From Flavobacterium dankookense (lineage in GTDB: Bacteria > Bacteroidota > Bacteroidia > Flavobacteriales > Flavobacteriaceae), in the NCBI RefSeq assembly GCF_004362665.1, contig NZ_SNXR01000013.1, forward strand, positions 124,001 to 188,000: a stretch of DNA of 64,000 nucleotides, read 5' to 3'. Of this stretch, positions 45,006-51,158 are shown in pieces; positions within the stretch are counted from its first letter, which is position 1; every line of letters starts with the position of its first letter. The notes beneath the pieces were generated by a model. The model made no database searches. It was given only the letters and a program-made list of their open reading frames with translations, and was not told where the DNA came from. A program made the translations under genes and the position numbers.

Positions 45006-45266
45006 TTAGGCAGGTGTCTTGTTGACTTTGGCGGATGCTTTGTTTAGTTTGGCGGATGCCTTGTTCACTTTGGCGGAAGGCTTGTTTAGTTTGGCGGATG
45101 CTTTGTTCACTTTGGCGGGTGTCTTGTTCACTTTGGCGGATGCTTTGTTTACTTTGGCGGGTGTCTTGTTTACTTTGGCCGGTGCCTTGTTTACTTGAGC
45201 CAAAGGCTTGTTTAGTAGAGCCAAAGGTTTGTTTAGTTGAGCCAAAGGCTTGTTTAGTTGAGCCAA
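45006..45266 (-). CDS. Possible heptad-repeat protein encoded by 21-bp tandem repeats
   Basis: An open minus-strand frame of at least 86 residues made of heptads such as A-K-V-N-K-T-P and A-Q-L-N-K-P-L. There is no ATG: the only starts are TTG (45266) or a CTG further up, and a stop lies about 60 bases above. The 21-bp unit keeps several frames open on both strands, so openness is weak evidence of coding. The alternating small, Lys and Val/Leu pattern would make an amphipathic, possibly collagen- or histone-tail-like peptide. Confidence 0.3.
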   Translation of the reverse strand: MAQLNKPLAQLNKPLALLNKPLAQVNKAPAKVNKTPAKVNKASAKVNKTPAKVNKASAKLNKPSAKVNKASAKLNKASAKVNKTPA

Positions 45267-45302
45267 TGTCTTGTTTAGTTTGGCCAGTGCCTTGTTTATT
45301 TT
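45009..45302. repeat. 14-copy 21-bp tandem repeat
   Basis: Fourteen consecutive 21-bp units of the form ggcggatgctttgtttactt+t, variable at positions 3-9 and near position 17. Two sub-types occur: GGCGG-starting units at low coordinates and AGCCA-starting units in the middle (45177-45281). It fills the space between sites A and E, where a cassette gene is expected. Confidence 0.9.
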
Positions 45303-45344
45303 TTGAAAAGTTAGTTTCTAAGCTACTTTTTTGGTTTCTTCCAA

Positions 45345-45400
45345 CGTGAATTTACTTTACCGCAAATTTTTTGAGAAGCTAGCTTATGACGTTCCTGTGC
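45345..45400 (-). repeat. attC-like half-site E, fused to site B
   Basis: CCAACGTGAATTTACTTTACCGC... ending AGCTTATGACGTTCC. It matches the high-coordinate half of site A and runs directly into the low-coordinate arm of site B, leaving no gene between them. Confidence 0.6.
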
Positions 45401-45518
45401 TTGGTGAGGTTGCGAACTTTTGAAGTGATTATTTTCTGTTGAGGGTAAAAATTCTTGTGAAATGGAAAGGTGGACTTGTGACGAAATTTGTAATTGCTTG
45501 AAAAGGTTGTTAGTGGCT
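45385..45518 (-). repeat. attC-like repeat, site B
   Basis: Low arm ATGACGTTCC..., then GGTTGCGAACTTTTGAAGTG, the conserved core (CTGTTGAGGGTAAAAATTCTTGTGAAATGGAA, variant) and high arm ...TTGTAATTGCTTGAAAAGG ending GTTAGTGGC. The stop codon of the upstream gene (45510) lies inside the GTTAGTG end. Confidence 0.75.
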
Positions 45519-46313
45519 GGCATTTTGTATCTTTTCAAAGTAGTCTCCTTTAAATTGATATTTTATTTTCTGTTTTGTCAACTTTCCTTCTTCTGTAATT
45601 AACGGTATAATTATAACTTTATTCTTCACATCATATTTTAACCAAGCATATTCTCTGTCAAGCGAGTTCGGTTCTTGATTAACACTTGATGAGAAGTCAA
45701 TATCATAACTTAATTCATTTTTAATTCCAGATTTTGTTTTTATAAGTTTAGCGTTATCATTTAATTTTCCGTTTTCAATACTGAATATTTTTATTTTATG
45801 ACTTGAAACTGCGGAGCTACCAATTGAAATGCATTTTACAATATAAAAAGTTTTCTTTTTTGAGATTACTTGGTCAAGAATTTCATAAGAATAGCTACTT
45901 TCTCCGTATTCATCAACATCGGATAATAACTTTTGAGAAAAGACTTTTTTACTGCTTTTAAATTGAAATATATTCCTAAAACTTCTCATTGTTCCACCAG
46001 TTTCTGTATCCCAAGAATAAATCCTAAAAAGACTGTTTTTGGATGTTGATATTTCCAAACCACTTTTCGTTAAATCTTTAAAGTCAAGAGTTAATGTTTC
46101 TGGAAATGAAGATGTACATTGTAGCAATAGTTTTTCAAAATCTTCATTACTTTTATTAATTGAATCGTAAGCAAATTCATTTTTGCCTCTTTGGTCTGTG
46201 TAAAATTCAATTTTTTCAAAAGTATCTTTTAATTTTCTGTTACAAGTTTTAATGTCTTGTCCATAACTTGGAAAAGTTAATATAGATACTAAAAGCCATA
46301 TTTGAAATTTCAT
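45510..46313 (-). CDS. Exported protein of unknown function (cassette-like)
   Basis: 267 residues with a signal peptide ending S-Y-G-Q. The mature protein is beta-rich (F-R-I-Y-S-W-D-T-E-T-G-G-T near 100; F-Y-I-V-K-C-I-S-I-G near 157; I-K-Y-Q-F-K-G-D-Y-F at the end) with two cysteines near residues 24 and 66. No family recognised. It is bounded by repeat sites C (upstream) and B (downstream, overlapping its stop codon), so it has the layout of a gene cassette. Codon use is as AT-rich as its neighbours. Confidence 0.75.
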   Translation of the reverse strand: MKFQIWLLVSILTFPSYGQDIKTCNRKLKDTFEKIEFYTDQRGKNEFAYDSINKSNEDFEKLLLQCTSSFPETLTLDFKDLTKSGLEISTSKNSLFRIYSWDTETGGTMRSFRNIFQFKSSKKVFSQKLLSDVDEYGESSYSYEILDQVISKKKTFYIVKCISIGSSAVSSHKIKIFSIENGKLNDNAKLIKTKSGIKNELSYDIDFSSSVNQEPNSLDREYAWLKYDVKNKVIIIPLITEEGKLTKQKIKYQFKGDYFEKIQNASH

Positions 46314-46342
46314 ATAGTCTTATTTAACGTGATGTATACTTG

Positions 46343-46480
46343 CCACTAACGTTCCGCCGATTCTCTTCAGTTGCGAACTTCGGAACTGATTATTTTATGT
46401 TAAAGATAAAAATTCTTGTGAAATGGAAGGGTGAACTTAGTACAAAATTGGCAATTGCGCCAAACGTGTGTTACCGGCTG
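46343..46480 (-). repeat. attC-like repeat, site C
   Basis: Low arm TAACGTTCCGCCGATT..., internal dyad CAGTT-N11-AACTG, core TGTTAAAGATAAAAATTCTTG, and high arm GCAATTGCGCCAAACGTGTGTTACC. Reading the high arm in reverse complement gives TAACACACGTTTGGCGCAATTGC, which aligns with the low arm with bulges, an imperfect dyad of about 137 bp. It begins 8 bases after the stop of the HEPN-like gene. Confidence 0.8.
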
Positions 46481-46487
46481 CTTTTGA

Positions 46488-47516
46488 TTAAGTATGATGC
46501 TTATTTTTTTTACTCAAAGATGGTAGTATAAGATAGTTGATTACAGATAATTTGCTCAGCATAACTATTTCAAGTATCGTAACAAATTCTGCATCATGTT
46601 CTTTTTCTGTTAACTCATTCCAAAATGGTTCAGTTGAAAAGCTAAATCCTGTATGGACTATTTTTGAACGCAGACTATAAAGATTATTAAACTTTTTTTT
46701 GAATCCATCTCCATTACCAATAAAATCTAATAAAAAATCTAAGTATCGTTTGGAAATCTTATATCTTGGTTGTCCGCATTCTTTACACAGTTCGGGTTTA
46801 TAATTCTTATAATAGAAATTCATCACAGTTTCTATTGATGTAAATGCAGATAAAATCCCTAAAGTTGTTTTATCTTCCATTAGTTCCATACTTAAACAAG
46901 AGTATTTTATAGCGGAATCTATAACTCTTTTTTCTTCAGTACTCAAATTAAAATAAGCTCGTAAACCCATTATAATATTGTTTGGTAATGTTATTTCTTT
47001 TGTTTGATCATAATCATAGTTTGGTTCATTTTGATAATATTCTGAATATTCAATTACCTTAATTGGTTTGTATTGATTTGAAACCTCGGTAAACTCAATA
47101 ATATCTAAATTAATCCCTTTGTGTAAAAAATGATTATAAAGAAATTCTGAGCCATCGATTTCTGATATTTCTTCTTTCGACATCTTAGTAGTTATAGGTA
47201 AAACCCAATTTCCTTCTATTTTATATTTAAAAAAAGTAAACGTCGAGAAAAGATTCAGAAGATTGATAATTTTGTCTTGCTTTGTTTGGATTGTTGCAGT
47301 TTCAGATATTTGTTCTTCGAACTCTTTAATGGAAAATTGTGGTTTGATTTTATCTTCTTCATTGAGTTTAAATTCCAGAAAGATTGGATAATGTCGATGT
47401 TTTTTTGTTTCTAAATACTTATCCTCAACTGGATAAATTTGGAATTCATTCTCGTACTTGAAATAACTTTTAAGTGGTGTTTTGGTAAAGATTATTGTCT
47501 TGTAAATGTCTTTCAT
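46488..47516 (-). CDS. HEPN-domain protein (ApeA-like), cassette-like
   Basis: 342 residues, soluble. The N-terminal ~190 residues are beta-rich and unassigned. The C-terminal ~150 are helices ending in L-Y-S-L-R-S-K-I-V-H-T-G, an R-x4-H motif (Arg283, His288) diagnostic of HEPN ribonuclease-like domains. Between helices is C-K-E-C-G-Q (Cys244, Cys247), half of a possible zinc site. The overall plan recalls ApeA-type HEPN defence proteins. It is flanked by sites D and C, with a TIR gene upstream in the same orientation. I infer an RNA-cleaving effector. Confidence 0.7.
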   Translation of the reverse strand: MKDIYKTIIFTKTPLKSYFKYENEFQIYPVEDKYLETKKHRHYPIFLEFKLNEEDKIKPQFSIKEFEEQISETATIQTKQDKIINLLNLFSTFTFFKYKIEGNWVLPITTKMSKEEISEIDGSEFLYNHFLHKGINLDIIEFTEVSNQYKPIKVIEYSEYYQNEPNYDYDQTKEITLPNNIIMGLRAYFNLSTEEKRVIDSAIKYSCLSMELMEDKTTLGILSAFTSIETVMNFYYKNYKPELCKECGQPRYKISKRYLDFLLDFIGNGDGFKKKFNNLYSLRSKIVHTGFSFSTEPFWNELTEKEHDAEFVTILEIVMLSKLSVINYLILPSLSKKNKHHT

Positions 47517-47540
47517 TTTACGGTTTCGTGGTTAAAGTTG

Positions 47541-47676
47541 CCGTTAACGTTCGGCGGCTTAGCGCAGTAGCGGTGCCAGCGAGCTACTTATTTTCTGTTA
47601 AAGATAAAATTTTTTCGTGAAGAAAAACGTGAGGTTGAAACTAAACTAGCTATTGCACCAAACCGCTGTTATGCGT
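47541..47676 (-). repeat. attC-like repeat, site D (most complete)
   Basis: Low arm TAACGTTCGGCGGCTTAGCG CAGTAGC (47545-47571); high arm GCTATTGCACCAAACCGCTGTTA (47649-47671), whose reverse complement TAACAGCGGTTTGGTGCAATAGC aligns to the low arm with a few bulged bases. An internal GTAGC-N11-GCTAC dyad and the core CTGTTAAAGATAAAA lie between. It ends GTTATGCG, 6 bases from the TIR gene stop. Confidence 0.8.
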
Positions 47677-47681
47677 AGTCA

Positions 47682-48596
47682 TTATTCTGATTCAAGTATT
47701 AACTCTATTCTACTAGCAACTTTTTCATATATGAGTTCTTGGTCATATTCTGTCATATTGCATAAAGGTGTTGAAGGATCATTTGCTGATTGAAATTGAG
47801 ATATGCTTGGTTCTCGGGTAAACCTACACGGCTTTACAACCAAAGGAATAATTAATGTGCCTTTATCTTCAGCAGCTTTCAATAAAGGTTGCAATTCATT
47901 ATTTATGATAAATTCAGACGCAAGAAAATCAGCACTAATAAGGATTAATGCTATTGAAGACTTGTTTAGTGCGTCTTCTATTTCCTTTTTCCATTTTTCT
48001 CCACTTTTTATTGAGGTATCTGACCATAATTGAATAAGACTTTTTCTTTCTAAAGGTCTTAAATGAATCTGAATTCTTTCTAGATATTTAAAATCTTTAT
48101 GACTATAGCTTACGAATACTGTTTTTAAATCTTTTAACGATTTGTTGTTTAATGGATTTAACTTCCAACTTGCTGGATCTTTGAGTGCTTGTCTTATTAG
48201 ATTTGCCAAATTTGTACTTATATTATTTTCTGCCTCATCACTTTTTTTAATTGCTTGTTCATTGTAAGTAATATACCTTAAACTATGAATCCCATATGGT
48301 AAGTTAGATTCATCATCTATCAGTAATATATTTGCTTTATCAAGAGTATGAGCAACTGCAATTCCATACATTCCGTTAGAATTATCCTTAGAAAGATGAG
48401 TAATAATTAAATCCGATGTTTGAATTGTAGTTTTAACTTCTTCAAAAAAACTTTCAGCTGTTAAGTTGCCTGCTTCAATTAAATTGATTTTAAAATCGGA
48501 AAGATGACTTATTGATTTTTTAACGATTTTTAAAGCTTGATAATAATCATTTAGGTCTTCGACAGGACTAGCAAAAAATATTTGAAATGTCTTCAT
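47682..48596 (-). CDS. TIR-domain protein with second N-terminal nucleotide-hydrolase-like domain (cassette-like)
   Basis: 304 residues, no membrane segment. Residues 1-125 (F-Q-I-F-F-A-S-P-V-E-D-L, I-Q-T-S-D-L-I-I-T-H-L, G-M-Y-G-I-A-V-A-H-T-L) look like a Rossmann-type TIR-like or deoxyribosyltransferase-like domain. Residues 158-300 are a TIR domain: V-F-V-S-Y-S-H-K-D, W-S-D-T-S-I-K-S-G-E-K-W, L-I-L-I-S-A-D-F-L-A-S-E-F-I, with the likely catalytic Glu in I-N-N-E-L. TIR domains of this kind cleave NAD+ in immunity. It is the first gene of the repeat-separated array. Confidence 0.82.
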   Translation of the reverse strand: MKTFQIFFASPVEDLNDYYQALKIVKKSISHLSDFKINLIEAGNLTAESFFEEVKTTIQTSDLIITHLSKDNSNGMYGIAVAHTLDKANILLIDDESNLPYGIHSLRYITYNEQAIKKSDEAENNISTNLANLIRQALKDPASWKLNPLNNKSLKDLKTVFVSYSHKDFKYLERIQIHLRPLERKSLIQLWSDTSIKSGEKWKKEIEDALNKSSIALILISADFLASEFIINNELQPLLKAAEDKGTLIIPLVVKPCRFTREPSISQFQSANDPSTPLCNMTEYDQELIYEKVASRIELILESE

Positions 48597-48616
48597 TAGA
48601 GATTCGTGTTTAATAA

Positions 48617-48690
48617 TTACGCATAACTTGTGTATAGTCGCTACAAAGTAGCGACTATATACCCAAATTTGGGTAGATTGGCGCTACTAA
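48617..48690 (-). repeat. attC-like end F with two strong palindromes
   Basis: ACGCATAAC (48619-48627) matches the GTTATGCG end of site D in reverse complement. It is followed by TATAGTCGCTAC-AAA-GTAGCGACTATA (12-bp arms, 48633-48659) and the 16-bp palindrome TACCCAAATTTGGGTA (48660-48675), then GGCGCTAC. No copy of the A-D core is present. It sits at the upstream boundary of the array. Confidence 0.6.
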
Positions 48691-48790
48691 ATAACATTCC
48701 CTCAAATATATAAAATTATCCCAACCCTTTTATATTTCGAAATAGTGAAACATATCCTAGTTGTATTGAAAAATATAGATAGTTTCAACA

Positions 48791-48823
48791 AAAAAACTCC
48801 ATCACAAGGATGGAGTTTTTTAT
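48791..48823. terminator. Intrinsic terminator of the VOC gene
   Basis: AAAAACTCCATC pairs with GATGGAGTTTTT around ACAAG. It also closes off the array from the chromosome. The rest of the 245-base gap to 48597 holds only site F and AT-rich sequence. Confidence 0.8.
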
Positions 48824-48841
48824 TAATTTGTGATTAACGAA

Positions 48842-49279
48842 TTAGTTATGCGGCACTTCATCAAAATTAATCATCCAGTTGATACCAAATTTATCGGTAA
48901 ACATCCCGAAATAAGCACCCCAAAATGTTTTTTCCATCGGCATAATGATGTTTCCACCTGCGGAAAGTCCGGCAAAAAGTTTATCTGCTTCGGCTGTGCT
49001 ATCGGTATTGATGGACACGGAAAAATTATTTCCAAAAGTTACATCGCCGTGCGCCGCAGTAGTATCGCTCGCCATTAAAATGGTTTCTTTACTGATGGGT
49101 AACGCCACATGCATAATTCGGTTGCCTTCTTCTTCTGTGATTTGTTGTCCATTTTCGTCGGCTGGCATGTCTTTAAATTTGCCGATATGAGCAAATTCGC
49201 CACCAAAAACGGATTGGTAAAAAAGAAATGCTTCTTCCGCATTTCCATTGAAAGTTAAATAAATGTTTACTGTTGCCAT
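48842..49279 (-). CDS. VOC-family protein (PhnB-like)
   Basis: 145 residues. V-N-I-Y-L-T-F-N-G-N-A-E-E-A-F, F-Y-Q-S-V-F-G-G-E-F, H-V-A-L-P-I-S, and W-G-A-Y-F-G-M-F-T-D-K-F-G-I-N-W-M are the signatures of the PhnB branch of glyoxalase-fold proteins, often called 3-demethylubiquinone-9 methyltransferase-like. The biochemical role is generally unknown. It is just downstream of an SRPBCC gene on the same strand (18-base gap), a pairing common in this branch, so probably cotranscribed. Confidence 0.88.
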   Translation of the reverse strand: MATVNIYLTFNGNAEEAFLFYQSVFGGEFAHIGKFKDMPADENGQQITEEEGNRIMHVALPISKETILMASDTTAAHGDVTFGNNFSVSINTDSTAEADKLFAGLSAGGNIIMPMEKTFWGAYFGMFTDKFGINWMINFDEVPHN

Positions 49280-49297
49280 TGTTTTATTGTTTAGGTT

Positions 49298-50146
49298 TTA
49301 TTGTTCGGCGTATTTTTTGAAATTATTCAAAATAGCTTGCCATCCGTCGCGTTGTAGTTCAAGCGAATGGATATTTTCTGGAAAGAAATTTTCGGTAACG
49401 ATGATGTTATCGTCTAGTTTATGGAATTTTACGGTTACTTTTCGACCGTCTTCCATGTGATAAACAAAGTGCTTCTTTGGTAGTACTTCGTCGTAGGTTC
49501 CAACGAAATCAAAACTCATTTCGCCATCTTTGGAAGCCATGGTATATGTAAAGTTTTTGCCCGCTTCAAGTTGGTTTTCCGCTTTGGGACAATGCCAATC
49601 ATCCGAAGCAAAATTCCAGTGGACGATGTGTTCCGGTTGGGTAAATTTATTCCAAACGTTTTCCAAAGTACCTTTTACAGAAGTTTTTACGCTAATGGCG
49701 GTGTTTTGATTGCTTTCGGCTATTTGTTTTACTTTTTCTAAACCGCTTGGAAAGGTTTTATCGAAATAATCCACATGATCTTCTACTGTATCAACACTGG
49801 CGGTTACTGTTGTGATGCCATTTTTTTCTACTAAATCGTAGCGTTCTTCACAACCCGACCAAAGTTTTGTCGCTTCGTTAATCGGTTGTTCTTCGAAGTT
49901 TTCTAATTCACCATAATGCTGAAAAAGCATGGTTTCAAATAGTTTTTTTATGGTAATTCGGGAAAACATTCCGCCACCTTCTGGCGAAAGGAAATGAATT
50001 TTGCTGCCATCAGTCCAATCGGATACAACAGTTGAACCTGAGCAAAAAACACTGGTCCAGCTTTCATAGTTTTCTTCATCCCACAAGGCGTACCATACTT
50101 TTTCTTTTGGCGCATTGATGTCGATAGAAAAGATTAATTTTTTCAT
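49298..50146 (-). CDS. Double SRPBCC (AHSA1/START-like) protein
   Basis: 282 residues from ATG 50146; a longer frame to 50185 adds a poor N-terminus. Two SRPBCC domains are seen. The first is I-D-I-N-A-P-K-E-K-V-W-Y-A-L-W (1-135). The second is V-K-G-T-L-E-N-V-W-N-K-F-T-Q-P-E-H-I (about 150-282), with W-N-F-A-S-D-D-W-H and the terminal W-Q-A-I-L-N-N-F. Such proteins bind hydrophobic ligands or act as Hsp90-activator-like folds. It is upstream of and likely cotranscribed with the PhnB-like gene. Confidence 0.85.
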   Translation of the reverse strand: MKKLIFSIDINAPKEKVWYALWDEENYESWTSVFCSGSTVVSDWTDGSKIHFLSPEGGGMFSRITIKKLFETMLFQHYGELENFEEQPINEATKLWSGCEERYDLVEKNGITTVTASVDTVEDHVDYFDKTFPSGLEKVKQIAESNQNTAISVKTSVKGTLENVWNKFTQPEHIVHWNFASDDWHCPKAENQLEAGKNFTYTMASKDGEMSFDFVGTYDEVLPKKHFVYHMEDGRKVTVKFHKLDDNIIVTENFFPENIHSLELQRDGWQAILNNFKKYAEQ

Positions 50147-50379
50147 TGGTTGGTTTTTTAGTGAAGTAAATTTAGAACATTTCATTCTATTTCATAAAAA
50201 AACATCGATTAAAGGCTATCGAGTTTTGTTTTATCGAGTTTTGGAGTAGATTAACGATTTTATGATGCTGAAGTAATTGAAGACTATACTTTTACATTGT
50301 AATCAGAAATGATTTAGGAAACTAAAGTACAGCTTACTTAATAATAAAACGTCAAAAATCAAGTCAAACTATGTTTGAG

Positions 50380-50411
50380 AAACCGTTTCGCAAGAGACGG
50401 TTTTTTTTTGT
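50380..50411 (+). terminator. Orphan intrinsic terminator 1
   Basis: AAACCGTTTC / GAGACGGTTT with GCAA (GNRA) tetraloop and nine T. The nearest upstream gene on this strand is far away, so it should end an unannotated + strand transcript. Confidence 0.7.
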
Positions 50412-50420
50412 GTTGAAGTT

Positions 50421-50450
50421 TTTGTAGAAAAAAATAATTTTATAATTTTG
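50421..50450 (+). promoter_or_regulatory. Promoter of a candidate small RNA
   Basis: TTTG at 50421-50424 and TAATTTTG at 50443-50450 are 18 bases apart, and no gene follows on this strand before a terminator. Confidence 0.55.
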
Positions 50451-50454
50451 GAAT

Positions 50455-50513
50455 ACTCATGCATAAAATTAATTGTTAATATGGAAGCCGTCTTGAAAGA
50501 GACGGTTTTTTTA
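50455..50513 (+). ncRNA. Candidate ~58-nt small RNA
   Basis: It spans from the predicted start after the 50421-50450 promoter to hairpin AAGCCGTCTT / GAGACGGTTT (GAAA tetraloop, 50485-50508) plus T run. The only frame inside is six codons. The hairpin is nearly the same as the orphan terminator 105 bases upstream, so a tandem pair of short transcripts is possible. The ~400-base space between 50146 and 50550 has no protein gene; a TATCGAGTTTTG direct repeat is seen at its start. Confidence 0.4.
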
Positions 50514-50549
50514 TTTCATGAGTTTTGTTGTTTTTAAAACCCTTATTAG

Positions 50550-51149
50550 TTAATCTAAATTGTTATAAAGTTCCAACCATTCAATCCATTTTCCTCTTTT
50601 TTTTCTCCAAAAAGCAATTTTTTTATAAGGTTTAAAGTTTTTTTCTGAATTGACTGAATAACCAAATAGACAAAATTTATTCTTTCTAAAGAAAATTGGC
50701 TTAGAGAATGAATATATAATATAGTTTTTGTTTTTCATTTCAACAGTTGCACTTGTGTCATTGATAGAAATGTTTTCGAATTCTAATCGGTATGGTTCGT
50801 TTCTTTTTTTTAAGTAACTTTCAACTTCTTCTAGTTCAATTTTTTCAGAGTTATCAAATAGATTAGAATTCCATAAGTAATTTTCAAGAGTTGAAATTTC
50901 GTTTTTTATATATTGATATTCTTTATCTGTAAATTCAATAGTGTTTGTATTGTTGAGGTTGTAATTTTTGTATTTCTTTTTGTTAAATTTTTCTTTCATT
51001 ATGTTCCAACCAAAACTTTCACTAGTATAAATTAGTGTATCTTTATGTGAAAAAAAGTTTTTTAAAAACTCATTTTCAATTTCATTTTTTTGCGAAAAAC
51101 ATATGTTCATTGTGCAAAATAATAAAAGCAAGAAGTTTATTTTAGTCAT
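50550..51149 (-). CDS. Exported protein of unknown function
   Basis: 199 residues with a signal peptide ending C-F-S-Q. The mature part is very Lys/Asn/Glu-rich and low in hydrophobics, with F-S-K-P-I-F-F-R-K-N-K-F-C-L-F-G-Y near 150 and R-K-K-R-G-K-W-I-E-W-L near the end, a strand-rich pattern sometimes seen in periplasmic DUF proteins. No family recognised. It lies 9 bases after the flippase gene and may be the last gene of the polysaccharide operon. Confidence 0.75.
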   Translation of the reverse strand: MTKINFLLLLFCTMNICFSQKNEIENEFLKNFFSHKDTLIYTSESFGWNIMKEKFNKKKYKNYNLNNTNTIEFTDKEYQYIKNEISTLENYLWNSNLFDNSEKIELEEVESYLKKRNEPYRLEFENISINDTSATVEMKNKNYIIYSFSKPIFFRKNKFCLFGYSVNSEKNFKPYKKIAFWRKKRGKWIEWLELYNNLD

Positions 51150-51158
51150 TAATTTTCG

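Noticed and set aside
45009-45302. CRISPR array
   Set aside because: The units are contiguous with no spacers, and no cas genes are present.
45035-45349. Plus-strand open frame of 104 residues with repeated L-W-R-M-P-C-like units
   Set aside because: It is the antisense reading of the 21-bp repeat. The repeat length keeps frames open on both strands, and the composition (Cys/Trp-rich) is unlike any neighbour.
44716-48690. An integrase or transposase driving the array
   Set aside because: None of the frames there, or elsewhere in the window, shows tyrosine-recombinase, serine-recombinase or DDE motifs.
48842-50146. Treating the PhnB-like and SRPBCC genes as part of the cassette array
   Set aside because: No array repeat lies between or after them; the terminator at 48791 and site F separate them from the array.
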